Positions 25,394 to 33,369 of a DNA stretch of 64,000 nt are shown piece by piece. The notes under the pieces were generated by a model. That model had not been told where the DNA came from, made no database searches, and worked only from the letters and a program-made list of their open reading frames with translations. The DNA comes from Nostoc sp. FACHB-892 (GTDB lineage: Bacteria; Cyanobacteriota; Cyanobacteriia; Cyanobacteriales; Nostocaceae). Every line of letters begins with the position of its first letter. Within the stretch, counting starts at the first letter, position 1. The stretch covers positions 106,371 to 170,370 of the forward strand of contig NZ_JACJTR010000016.1 of assembly GCF_014698795.1 (NCBI RefSeq), in the 5' to 3' direction. The position numbers and the translations under genes were made by a program.

Positions 25394-26386
25394 TTATTTA
25401 GGAGCTTTAATTTTAAACATTAAATACGTCCCTCCTAAACCTTCTACAATCGTGCGTGTATTAGCAATCATCATTTTTTGATAAGTGTCCGCCTCGCTTC
25501 CTGTTTCAGTAAGCCCTTCAGCATACAACTTTCTGTCAGAAATTTTAACTTCAGCAACTCTTGCTACAGATTCAAGCAAATTAGGGTTAATTGCCACTTC
25601 AGGAAAAATTGTTGAAACTTTAGCTCGTTTAATATTTGTAACCAAATTCTTTACTCTTGTAGGTGTCAAGTTTTCGTTATTACTCATACTTTGTAATCCC
25701 CCTGCTAATGGAATACCGTATGCTTTGGCGTAATAACTCAGTGCATTAGAGGTTGTAACTAACTTACGTTCTTTGGCAGGAATACTGGCAATTCTTGACT
25801 TAATCCAGCTATCTAGTTGAGTGAGTTCATTTGTGATTCTTTTGGTATTGTTAGTATAAGCCTCTGCATCGCTAGATTCTAATTTTCTTAGGTTACTATT
25901 AATTACCTCCACCATCCTGATAGCATTCTTGGTATTGTGCCAAAGATGAGGATTAGTTACCTTCTTGCCGTCTTTCTGAAATTGTTGTGGCTTAGACAGT
26001 GCAAGTTGTCCAACAGCTATTTTAGGTGCAGTGTTTTTAGTCGCTTTAATTAATTTGATCAGATTTGGTTCTAAATTATAACCACTATAGAGAATAAGAT
26101 TAGCTTGCTCAATGGCTCTACGATCTTCCGGCTTTGGTTTATAAAATTGAGGATTGGCATTAGGATCAATTAAGCAGTTGAGGTTAATTGTATTCCCGGC
26201 AATTTGTTTGGTTAAGTCACATAATACACTCGTTGTTGCTACTACTTGAGGAAGATTATCATTTACCTGGGTGGAAGTTTGAATGAATGTAGTTCTTGCA
26301 GCTTGATTTCCACACCCAACAAATCCAATTGTCAAAGCAACAAAAATGGCTCGAAAGGAATTAGTTGATGGTAATTTTTTTGACAT
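25394..26386 (-). CDS. ZnuA/MntC-type metal-binding lipoprotein with altered ligands (330 aa)
   Basis: A cluster A-I metal solute-binding lipoprotein. The lipobox ends VGC at Cys25, and the segments VVATTSVLCDLTKQIAGN and NPHLWHNTKNAIRMVEVI are typical. Only the NPHLW histidine of the usual metal site is kept. The DPHxY histidine is replaced (NPQFYKP), the loop His/Glu before the YYAKAYGI segment is Asn, and the LYxD aspartate is Glu (LYAEGL). Metal choice may differ from Zn or Mn, or binding may be lost. The ATG at 26386 follows AGGAGG at ideal distance; a GTG two codons earlier overlaps that site. No permease or ATPase is adjacent. Confidence 0.85.
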   Translation of the reverse strand: MSKKLPSTNSFRAIFVALTIGFVGCGNQAARTTFIQTSTQVNDNLPQVVATTSVLCDLTKQIAGNTINLNCLIDPNANPQFYKPKPEDRRAIEQANLILYSGYNLEPNLIKLIKATKNTAPKIAVGQLALSKPQQFQKDGKKVTNPHLWHNTKNAIRMVEVINSNLRKLESSDAEAYTNNTKRITNELTQLDSWIKSRIASIPAKERKLVTTSNALSYYAKAYGIPLAGGLQSMSNNENLTPTRVKNLVTNIKRAKVSTIFPEVAINPNLLESVARVAEVKISDRKLYAEGLTETGSEADTYQKMMIANTRTIVEGLGGTYLMFKIKAPK

Positions 26387-26413
26387 CCTCACCTCCTACT
26401 GAATGTATAGAAA

Positions 26414-26428
26414 AAATAATCATTATCA
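26414..26428 (-). promoter_or_regulatory. Candidate Zur/Fur box
   Basis: On the minus strand it reads TGATAATGATTATTT, close to the 7-1-7 palindrome TGATAATnATTATCA bound by Zur/Fur regulators. It lies 28-42 bases upstream of the lipoprotein start. Zinc or iron control of that gene is inferred. Confidence 0.6.
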
Positions 26429-26877
26429 GTAACAGATTAGTGAAATACCAGGGGGAAGCTTTCAACAAGAAAGAAATTAAAGGTTAAGGGAAGATAGGTA
26501 AAGCTGCGGCTGAGAAAATTATAAAAGTTAAGGGAAGAGGAATTAATGAACTCTTTCTTTTCCCACTTTCCCTTTACCCACAGCACATACAGTAATTTTT
26601 GCTTGGTAAACGACTAGTACATTGCAACCCAAAACTGACGTGTGGAGACAGGCAGGGGAGGCAGTGCGGTCTTCTCCCTAAGGGAGAAGGGGAGACGCTA
26701 AAAGCGATAGCACAGCGTAAAGCCTCTCGTAGAGAGCGTCTGGGGTTTCCCCTAGTGGAGCAACTGCCGTGGAGCAGAGGAAAAAAAGAACTTGATTTTC
26801 CTACCATAAACCAAGCATTGTTGCCTTTATAAACCACTAGTAAGGTTTTTGCAGACGAAATATTAGTTAACTTCACG
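26429..26877. other. Intergenic region with dispersed repeats, 450 bases
   Basis: At 26640-26790 the sequence carries compact inverted segments (TTCTCCCTAAGGGAGAA, GACGCTAAAAGCGA and TCTCGTAGAGAGCG) of the Nostoc spacer-repeat type. ORFs of up to 100 codons across it are on both strands and follow the repeats, so I do not call genes. Confidence 0.55.
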
Positions 26878-27152
26878 CGGTAGAGTGGAAAACTGGTAGA
26901 CGTAAAAGCACAATAATAAAAGTGATGCTGGCGAGCCTGCGGTAAGAGTGTAGTGTAGTTCTCTTACCCTCTGTTGAAGGGGCTACACCATTGTGCTTAC
27001 ATTTCACAAAGGTTGCAAATTATCTAAGATTATCATGTGAAGGAGCGGAACGTAGTAATGCTGGGGCTTATTGAGCATACGGGTTGATTTCGCAAACCGA
27101 GTCGTGAATCATAAGGCAATTGTAGCTGTGGTTTTACGAGGTGGGGGCATAT
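26878..27152 (+). ncRNA. Candidate orphan HEARO / IscB-type omega RNA
   Basis: About 275 bases are densely folded. An AAGCACAAT/ATTGTGCTT stem (26906-26914 with 26990-26998) encloses a GGTAAGAG/CTCTTACC hairpin (26941-26968). CTACAC at 26983 can pair with GTGTAG in that hairpin's loop. Further on come ATGCT/AGCAT (27058-27078) and GGTT/AACC (27082-27098), interlocked with GATT/AATC (27086-27110) as a pseudoknot. The 3' part CGAGTCGTGAATCATAAGG and GGTTTTACGAGGTGGGGG match my memory of HEARO RNAs, the guides of IscB nucleases. No iscB ORF lies within reach. The folding is seen in the sequence; the family name is recall. Confidence 0.5.
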
Positions 27153-27388
27153 CGTTGTTACAGAATTGGCAATTGGCGATTTTTTAGCCATCAGCCTTTG
27201 TTAAACTGATTTTCACCGAGTAAAGGTTTTAAATAATGTTTAGAGCATTATCTAACTGTTCTTTGTTGCCATAATCTCGGCTGTACTTTGTACCATACTT
27301 TTTATCCTTTAGTTCTTCATTATTAAATTAAGAGCTAAGTCAAGTATATAGAACAATTTCTCAAAGTTGATATCTGTCAAGATAAACA

Positions 27389-27724
27389 ATGGTAATTTTA
27401 GTTATTCTCGTTAATACTCTCATTTCACTGATACTACTCTATGTGGCTTGGCGGATGTGGCAACTCAAACAGCAGCTAGCATACATAGCAGATTGGTTAA
27501 CCGCTTATGAAAGTTGTACCCACATAGCACTGAATAAAGCACCTGAAAATATTTATATCAGCCAGGATAATATTTATAAATTACGGCAAAAAAATCAAGT
27601 GCTACAAATGCAAATCCTACAAGTGCAGCAAATTATCAGTCTACTTTTGCTAGGACAGCAAATCTGGCAGCGTTATTTTCGTAGGCTAGATTTAACATCC
27701 GGGAAAAAAACTGTTGCAAAATGA
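27389..27724 (+). CDS. Single-span membrane protein of unknown function (111 aa)
   Basis: The N-terminal helix VILVILVNTLISLILLYVAW (2-21) is followed by a region predicted to be coiled coil (IYKLRQKNQVLQMQILQVQQ, 66-85). The tail is basic (RYFRRLDLTSGKKTVAK). No domain is recognised. It may form a cluster with the downstream YtxH and DUF948 genes, which share the helix-plus-coil plan, but the spacing of 240 bases argues for separate promoters. Confidence 0.6.
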   Translation: MVILVILVNTLISLILLYVAWRMWQLKQQLAYIADWLTAYESCTHIALNKAPENIYISQDNIYKLRQKNQVLQMQILQVQQIISLLLLGQQIWQRYFRRLDLTSGKKTVAK

Positions 27725-27962
27725 GTTATGTCAAGTTCACATGAACATTTATAATTAGGGCTGACATAGAGACGCGGTGACACGGACCAAGGGAGACGGT
27801 GTGAGTTTTGAATTATGAATAATTGATAGTTTTAATATTTCATGAATAAAAGCAACATTTTTAGCTGATATGTTGTCACGATAGATTAACTGAATAAAAT
27901 CGGTGGAGTCTTACAAGGAGAGTAAACCCATTTAAAATGGGTGTAAGGAGAGAAACAACAAG

Positions 27963-28313
27963 ATGTCTAATAACCGTTCTGGAGTATTTTTTGGCGGTTT
28001 GATGCTGGGAGCTACCATCGGTGCTTTGACCGGATTGCTTGCGGCTCCTCGCACAGGGCGCGAAACGCGTAAAATTTTGAAAAAATCTGCCAGTGCTATC
28101 CCAGAATTGGCAGAAGATTTATCAACGAGTGTGCAAATCCAGGCAGATCGTTTATCTGCTAGCGCATTACGAAATTGGGATGAGACTTTAGATAGGTTAC
28201 GGGAAGCGATCGCAGCAGGTGTAGATGCCAGTCAAAGGGAAAGCCAAGTCTTGAAGCGGCAAACATCTGTTGAAGACTCAGATTCTCTTCCCCAGCAATT
28301 AGAACGCTCATAA
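27963..28313 (+). CDS. YtxH domain protein (116 aa)
   Basis: A YtxH/gas-vesicle-like protein. The motif FFGGLMLGATIGALTGLLAA, with glycine-zipper spacing, is followed by PRTGRETRKILKKSASAIPE and a helical tail. Family members are small stress-related membrane-associated proteins of unknown mechanism. It is followed after 11 bases by the DUF948 gene, its usual partner in cyanobacteria. A good AGGAGAGAA ribosome-binding site precedes the start. Confidence 0.85.
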   Translation: MSNNRSGVFFGGLMLGATIGALTGLLAAPRTGRETRKILKKSASAIPELAEDLSTSVQIQADRLSASALRNWDETLDRLREAIAAGVDASQRESQVLKRQTSVEDSDSLPQQLERS

Positions 28314-28324
28314 ATGACATTACC

Positions 28325-28855
28325 GTGATTGATCCCCTGTTTTGGTTGGGACTTTCCTTACTCTTAGTCGCCACAAGTTTGACTGCGGTTCTAGTGGCGG
28401 CAATACCGGCTTTGCAGGAGTTAGCATGCGCTGCTCGTAGTGCAGAAAAGCTATTTGATACACTCTCGCGGGAGTTACCGCCCACTCTAGAAGCTATCCG
28501 TGTGACTGGTTTGGAAATTACTGACTTAACTGATGATGTCAGTGAAGGTGTAAAAAGTGCTAATAAAGTTGTGAAACAAGTTGATCAAAGCCTTGATAGT
28601 GCCAAAAAACAGGCTCAAAATCTGCAAGTAGGTACACGCAGCGTCTTGATTGGCGCGAAAGCTGCTTGGAGAAACTTCACGCGCCAAAAACCCGCCAGGC
28701 GAAATAGCGATCGCTTGCCAAGCAATGAAAAACCCCCATTAACTTTGCGAGAACGAGAAGTGTTCAGGCAAGAAAATCGTCGGAGCAAAGCAGAAATATA
28801 CCGCGTTAATGACGATTACAACGACGCTACTACCAATTTCGATGACGAAGATTGA
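28325..28855 (+). CDS. DUF948-like membrane protein (176 aa)
   Basis: One N-terminal helix (FWLGLSLLLVATSLTAVLVA, 6-25) is followed by the DUF948 pattern ELPPTLEAIRVTGLEITDLT and an amphipathic coil (VSEGVKSANKVVKQVDQSLD). The C-terminal 60 residues are charged and poorly conserved in such proteins. The start is GTG. It is translationally linked to the YtxH gene, 11 bases upstream. The two probably form a membrane-associated pair of general stress type. Confidence 0.8.
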   Translation: MIDPLFWLGLSLLLVATSLTAVLVAAIPALQELACAARSAEKLFDTLSRELPPTLEAIRVTGLEITDLTDDVSEGVKSANKVVKQVDQSLDSAKKQAQNLQVGTRSVLIGAKAAWRNFTRQKPARRNSDRLPSNEKPPLTLREREVFRQENRRSKAEIYRVNDDYNDATTNFDDED

Positions 28856-29298
28856 CCATAAAGTTAATGGATAGAGCGTCCCGAAACAGGGCGATATGTA
28901 ACTTGTTCTTGAGCGCTAGAAGTTTCTCCGTTTCTTTGTGAAGCTGCATATATTTCCCCCCCGACTACGCCCGTCCCTCCTTGTGAAGGGGGGACTGATT
29001 ATGTGCATCTTCATACAGAATTAATATTAGTAATCTCTAACCATTAATCATTCCCCATTTATTGTATTGGGAATTTCGTTATAGCTTAGTCAAATTTGAG
29101 TATTTTAACTCATTGACAAAATGCACTTTTTCATAAAATCTCAGGAACCCTGCTCCCCAATGCCCAATTCCCGAAAACGCTTTGCTTTGATCCCTGAGAT
29201 TAGAGTAAAGTAAACAAGTGTAAAGAAATATCATTTTTCTACTACTCTTTTAAAACAACTTGTTCACTTCTACCGTTGATATTTGTATAAAAACGTCC
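28856..29298. other. Intergenic region, 440 bases, with a possible gene remnant
   Basis: On the minus strand (about 28864-28998) an open stretch without a start reads VVGGEIYAASQRNGETSSAQ, then EQVTYRPVSGRSIH, and stops. It looks like the C-terminal end of a lost protein. A GTCCCTCCTT/AAGGGGGGAC hairpin at about 28971-28993 overlaps it. The promoter of the TPM gene lies in the last 100 bases. Confidence 0.4.
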
Positions 29299-30108
29299 AT
29301 GCAATCTTGTTTTTGGCAACGAATTCTAGTATCTATTGCAGTATTTTTCCTGGCTGGGTCAATTTGGGTGATGCATTCTCCCCCGGCCCTAGCTTATGAC
29401 AATCCTGAGTTACTCCCTAACACCTTTACTCCCGTTGTAGACTTAGCAAAATCTCTGCCTGTGCTGCAAGAAGAAAAGCTTGTCAAAGATTTAGAACAGT
29501 TTGAAGCCGATACGGGCTGGAAATTGCGAGTATTAACCCAATATGACCGCACCCCAGGTCGGGCAGTCATAAAATATTGGGGTTTGGATGACAAAAGCAT
29601 TTTACTAGTTGCCGATTCTCGTGGCGGTAACATCCTCAGTTTTAGCGTCGGCGATGCTGTTTATGAACTTTTACCCCGGACGTTCTGGATAGAACTGCAA
29701 ACCCGCTTTGGTAATTTGTACTTTGTCCGCGAACAAGGCGAAGACCAAGCCATTTTGCAAGCCCTAGAATCAGTGAAAGGTTGTTTACTTAAGGGTGGTT
29801 GCAATGTTGTCCCCGGACTGCCACGAGAGCAGTGGATTCTCACCTTAATTACCTCAGTTATTGGTGGGGTAATTTGTGGATTTGCAGCTCAACCCCGCGA
29901 GGAAGGACAAATTTTCGCTTGGCAATGGGCTTTAATTTTCTCACCTTTGTGGGGAATCTTGTTTATTGCCTTTGGCATTGGGCCAGTGGTAACACGTACA
30001 ACCGACTGGCTACCTTTAGTTCGCAATATCTCTGGGTTTCTTATTGGTGTTTTAGTTGCCTACCTATCTCCTGTTTTTAGTCGGCCTTCTTCCAGTAATG
30101 AGTTATGA
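29299..30108 (+). CDS. TPM-domain thylakoid/periplasmic protein (269 aa)
   Basis: A signal peptide (ILVSIAVFFLAGSIWVM, cut near ALAYDN) precedes a TPM domain: LPVLQEEKLVKDLEQFEADT, WKLRVLTQYDRTPG and KSILLVADSRGGNILSFSVG. Two or three C-terminal membrane helices follow (LITSVIGGVICGFA, WALIFSPLWGILFIAFGIG, ISGFLIGVLVAYL). Psb32/TLP18.3, which protects and repairs photosystem II, has this TPM-plus-helix layout, so a role in photosystem repair is plausible but not shown. The ATG at 29299 is preferred to an in-frame TTG 39 bases upstream. Confidence 0.75.
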   Translation: MQSCFWQRILVSIAVFFLAGSIWVMHSPPALAYDNPELLPNTFTPVVDLAKSLPVLQEEKLVKDLEQFEADTGWKLRVLTQYDRTPGRAVIKYWGLDDKSILLVADSRGGNILSFSVGDAVYELLPRTFWIELQTRFGNLYFVREQGEDQAILQALESVKGCLLKGGCNVVPGLPREQWILTLITSVIGGVICGFAAQPREEGQIFAWQWALIFSPLWGILFIAFGIGPVVTRTTDWLPLVRNISGFLIGVLVAYLSPVFSRPSSSNEL

Positions 30109-30205
30109 GTGCTGAGTTATGTTAGCGGTAGCGGGGCATTGAGCCAGTGCTGAGTTATGAGTTTTTAATTAACTCCTAACTCTTAACTCCTAACTCCCTG
30201 AAGCT
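30102..30205 (+). repeat. Tandem GAGTTATG / TAACTCC repeats
   Basis: Copies of GAGTTATGAG on one side and CTCCTAACTCTTAACTCC on the other form an STRR-type tract that can fold back on itself. A GCGGTAGCGGGGC dispersed repeat lies inside it. Confidence 0.65.
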
Positions 30206-30243
30206 GATAAGCTGAAAGCTAATATTTGAGAACCTCAACGAAG

Positions 30244-30873
30244 ATGGAATGGCACGTAACTGATGCTCAAAGTTTAGCAATCATTGATGGTGAAATTGAA
30301 AATCATGTCTTTTCACCCGCAGAGTATGAGATTGTGCGTCGGGTAATATACTCTACAGCTGATTTTGAGTATAAGTCTTTGATTCGTTTCTCTGAGCGTG
30401 CCTTGCAAGCAGGGGCAGCAGCGCTAGCCGCGCGTACCACGATTGTGGTAGATGTCCCAATGGTACAAGTAGGTATTGCCTACGAGATTCAAAATACCTT
30501 TGCTAATCCGGTGTATTGCAGCATGGACGCACTAACACGCCCTCAAAAAGAAAAGACTCGGGCAGCATGGGGAATAGAAACCTTAGCAAAGCGTTATCCA
30601 GAGGGCATTTTTGTAGTTGGTCAAGCGCAAACAGCACTAACAGCACTGGTGGATTTAATTGAAGCGGAGGAAATTAGACCTGCTTTGATAATTGCAACTC
30701 CAGTCGGATTTGTTAATGTTGATGAAGCGAAGGGGCGCTTACAAGATTCTCTAGTGCCTCACATTACAATTGACAGCCGCAAAGGTAATGCAGTTGTAGC
30801 TGCTGCGATCGTTGATGGATTGGTAGACTTAGCTTGGCAAGCCTATGGACAAGATGGAAATCGGGCGAGTTAG
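30244..30873 (+). CDS. cobH: Precorrin-8X methylmutase
   Basis: A 209-residue CobH/CbiC protein. It moves the methyl group from C-11 to C-12 of precorrin-8X to form hydrogenobyrinate (or the cobalt form) in cobalamin synthesis. Typical segments are SPAEYEIVRRVIYSTADFEY, LAARTTIVVDVPMVQVGI, FVVGQAQTALTALVDLI and LIIATPVGFVNVDEAKG. The ATG at 30244 is preferred to an in-frame TTG 18 bases upstream. It stands alone here, as cyanobacterial cobalamin genes often do. I saw no cobalamin riboswitch upstream. Confidence 0.92.
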   Translation: MEWHVTDAQSLAIIDGEIENHVFSPAEYEIVRRVIYSTADFEYKSLIRFSERALQAGAAALAARTTIVVDVPMVQVGIAYEIQNTFANPVYCSMDALTRPQKEKTRAAWGIETLAKRYPEGIFVVGQAQTALTALVDLIEAEEIRPALIIATPVGFVNVDEAKGRLQDSLVPHITIDSRKGNAVVAAAIVDGLVDLAWQAYGQDGNRAS

Positions 30874-30942
30874 AAACGCCGACCTATCGTACCTTTATGC
30901 CAAATACTATTTTAAAATACCGAATATCCCGATATTTTTATT

Positions 30943-31095
30943 AATAAGTGTGGAGGAGTAGGCATTGCAACGATTGAATCGGATTATGTGACAATAGATA
31001 ATAATGTGGTGTTCGATAATGCTTGGTACAGTCCAGAAATTAAAGATGGGCAAATATTTGCTAATAATTTATCTGGTCTTTTGATTGCTGAGTAG
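30943..31095 (+). pseudogene. Parallel beta-helix protein fragment
   Basis: An open frame without a start reads GGVGIATIESDYVTIDNNVV then FDNAWYSPEIKDGQIF, and stops at 31095. The GIxTIxSDYVTIxNNxV pattern is a coil of a right-handed parallel beta-helix (pectate-lyase/NosD type). A full protein would be several hundred residues, so this is a remnant. Confidence 0.5.
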
Positions 31096-31096
31096 T

Positions 31097-31783
31097 TTAC
31101 TCTTCCACGCTACGACGCCGTCGGCGCGGTCTTTGTTGTTTGTCTTCACGCAAGCGGCGACTAACTTCGTTAAAGAAATCTCGCCGTAAATAAGGATAAT
31201 CGCTAACCCATAGGTTACTACTAGGAAAATATATATCGCTGAATTCTTCAATCATGCTCAAATCTGGGCGATTTGACATAACTACCATTTCTGCAATTTG
31301 ACCACGAGTAATAACTTTGTAGGCAGAACGTAATGGTGCTACAAACTCAATGCTAAATCCTGTTTCATCACCCACCTCTAAGTTAATCTGTTTTTCTCGG
31401 TTTTCTACAATCACCAATTCGCCTTTGTTGTTGACTGTTTCGGTTTTACCTACCAACTGGTCTGTAATCCACCAATCTAGCACTCGACCACGGAAAAAGC
31501 CGCCGTACTTATAACGGCGGCATTGTAAATTCCGCATACTTGCTTGAAAGACTGGATACCACAACCAAAAAAAAGCGCTAGTTATGCCTAGCACAAGTTC
31601 TATTGAAGCAAACTCAAGCCTGAAAACGACTGTTACAAGCAAAATCACAACTACCGCAACTACGGAAATTAACAGCCGTTGCAAAAAATTTGAGAACTTC
31701 CCCCAGTAGTACTTGTACTGTAAACCAGTGGCAATTAGAGGGACAACTTGTTCAAATTTTTGGCGAGTCAGTGGTACTAACAT
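31097..31783 (-). CDS. Conserved cyanobacterial membrane protein (228 aa)
   Basis: There are two adjacent membrane helices (LLISVVAVVVILLVTVVF, about 37-54; ELVLGITSAFFWLWYPV, about 62-78). A soluble C-terminal domain follows (RRYKYGGFFRGRVLDWWITD, then GDETGFSIEFVAPLRSAYKV) with a basic tail rich in arginine (RPRRRRRS). Homologues in cyanobacteria have carried the name phosphate ABC transporter permease, but I see no permease signature here. The function is unknown. It lies 40 bases downstream of dapB on the same strand and could be co-transcribed. Confidence 0.65.
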   Translation of the reverse strand: MLVPLTRQKFEQVVPLIATGLQYKYYWGKFSNFLQRLLISVVAVVVILLVTVVFRLEFASIELVLGITSAFFWLWYPVFQASMRNLQCRRYKYGGFFRGRVLDWWITDQLVGKTETVNNKGELVIVENREKQINLEVGDETGFSIEFVAPLRSAYKVITRGQIAEMVVMSNRPDLSMIEEFSDIYFPSSNLWVSDYPYLRRDFFNEVSRRLREDKQQRPRRRRRSVEE

Positions 31784-31822
31784 GAGTGCTTAGTGATGAA
31801 TACCCAATAGTGTGTTTAAAGT

Positions 31823-32659
31823 TTAAAGTATCTTTTCTAATCCATATACTAACGACTTTAGCGCTAAGACTTTGCGAATCGCTAGTAGCACTCCTGGCAT
31901 ATAACAAGCGCGATCGCTCGTATCATGTCGTAAAGTATAAATCTGTCCTGCTGCGCCAAAAATAACTTCTTGATGAGCAATCAATCCTGGCAAACGCACG
32001 CTATGAATTCTAATCCCTTCATCTGCGATACTACCTCTGGCTCCTGATAGTTTCTCTGTTTCTTCTACAATAGCAGGGTTAAAAGTTTTACCGAATTCTC
32101 CAAGTAACTGCGCCGTTTGAATGGCAGTACCACTGGGAGCATCAGCTTTTTGGTTGTGATGCAGTTCAATAATTTCTACATGGTCAAAATATTTGGAGGC
32201 TGCGACTGCGGCTTGTTGCAATAGCACCATACCAATAGAAAAGTTAGGAATAATTAGACAACCAGTGCTTGCTTTGTCGGCAAAGTCTGCCAAGTCTTGA
32301 ATTTGTTCTGGACTTAACCCAGTGGTGCCGACTACAGGACGAATACCGTAAGCGATCGCACTACGAATATTGTCATAAACTGAATCGGGATGAGTAAAGT
32401 CTACAATTACCCCTGGAGGAGATTGTCTGTCGCCAGCTACATACCCCAACATCGGTTCTAATTGATTAGTAATTGGCACTTCTAGGGGTTCGCTTAAACC
32501 CGCCAATTCTCCAGCGTCTTTATCTTGATGTTCCAAACTGTGGTCAATTGCACCCACTAGGTTTAAGTCAGGCGCTTGCGCCACTGCCTTAATCACCTCA
32601 CGGCCCATTTTACCAGCAGCACCGTTGACAATAACCGGGATAGGAGCTTGATTCGTCAT
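31823..32659 (-). CDS. dapB: 4-hydroxy-tetrahydrodipicolinate reductase
   Basis: A 278-residue DapB protein. The N-terminal dinucleotide-binding motif is VIVNGAAGKMGREVIKAVAQ, followed by VIVDFTHPDSVYDNIRSA and VVGTTGLS. The catalytic segment is IIELHHNQKADAPSGTAIQT (Lys of KADAPSGT). It reduces 4-hydroxy-tetrahydrodipicolinate with NAD(P)H in the lysine/diaminopimelate pathway. Length and motif order are complete. Confidence 0.96.
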   Translation of the reverse strand: MTNQAPIPVIVNGAAGKMGREVIKAVAQAPDLNLVGAIDHSLEHQDKDAGELAGLSEPLEVPITNQLEPMLGYVAGDRQSPPGVIVDFTHPDSVYDNIRSAIAYGIRPVVGTTGLSPEQIQDLADFADKASTGCLIIPNFSIGMVLLQQAAVAASKYFDHVEIIELHHNQKADAPSGTAIQTAQLLGEFGKTFNPAIVEETEKLSGARGSIADEGIRIHSVRLPGLIAHQEVIFGAAGQIYTLRHDTSDRACYMPGVLLAIRKVLALKSLVYGLEKIL

Positions 32660-33214
32660 AGGTCGAGAAATACTTTTTGAGCCAACAAAGGAATTGTAAA
32701 GACTTTGGTGATCTAGTCGCTAGCTTTTCAAATCTCTGGCTTAATTCCGACTACCCTGATTTATGCAGCTAATTACTCAGTTTTTCTACTCCCCAAAGCA
32801 GATCGGTTCTCATTTTCATCCCACTATCTTAGCTGGTAACCAGTTTTATTCTCCCTACTTCACTTACCACATCTTCAAAAATAGCTCCATACTATCCCTG
32901 TTGAAGAAGGCAGGAGGCAGAGGGCAGAAGGTTTGTTTAGGAGGGGTCAGAATCCCCTCCTAAACAAGAGCCACCAAATTGAAAATTTGATGGGGGTCTT
33001 ATACTCAAGTTCTCTTGGTTACGGGCAGAGAGCAGAAAACAGTATTCCTTCTGCCTTCTGCCCTCTGCCTTTCTTGATAAGTAGGTCTTATAACGGCTAT
33101 CAGCCTTTTTCTGTCAAGTCCAGTTGACTATTTGTAATATTGTTGTTATATTTATTTACATAACTTAGCAAAGACCAAACTTAACGATCTAATTGGTGTT
33201 AGCTAAGAAAAGCA
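32660..33214. other. Intergenic region with nested inverted repeats
   Basis: At 32906-32931 a GGCAGAGGGCAGAAGG tract is matched by its complement at about 33046-33072. Between them is a perfect hairpin, TGTTTAGGAGGGG with CCCCTCCTAAACA (32934-32966). Small ORFs over it are artefacts of the repeats. Confidence 0.55.
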
Positions 33215-33288
33215 GATTTCGGTATCGGTATCTCTCATCGACATTTAGACTTCTCCCATCTACCTCGGCTATCAAGTCGGGGTTTTTT
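33215..33288 (+). ncRNA. Candidate trans-acting small RNA with its own terminator
   Basis: An orphan intrinsic terminator (CCTCGGCT with AGTCGGGG, loop ATCAA, then six T at 33283-33288) has no gene upstream of it on the + strand. The 45 bases before it are pyrimidine-rich and single-stranded-looking, with TCTCTCATCG and CTTCTCCCATCTACC. TCTCCC is complementary to a ribosome-binding site. This is the usual design of a small regulatory RNA. The 5' end is a guess. Confidence 0.4.
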
Positions 33289-33369
33289 GTGTTCTCGTTA
33301 AACTCTCTAGAGTTGTTGTTTCAAGTGATCGGTTAGATTTGAGAGAAAGTCGCATACAGCATGATCAAT

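Noticed and set aside
26574..26876. Overlapping 77-100 codon ORFs on both strands
   Set aside because: They follow palindromic spacer repeats and have no domain-like composition or ribosome-binding site.
30109..30243. Possible cobalamin riboswitch before cobH
   Set aside because: The spacer is only tandem GAGTTATG/TAACTCC repeats; no B12-box sequence is visible.
33160..33215. NtcA-driven promoter for the candidate small RNA
   Set aside because: A TTA-N8-TAC match exists further upstream, but its distance to the terminator does not fit a short sRNA.
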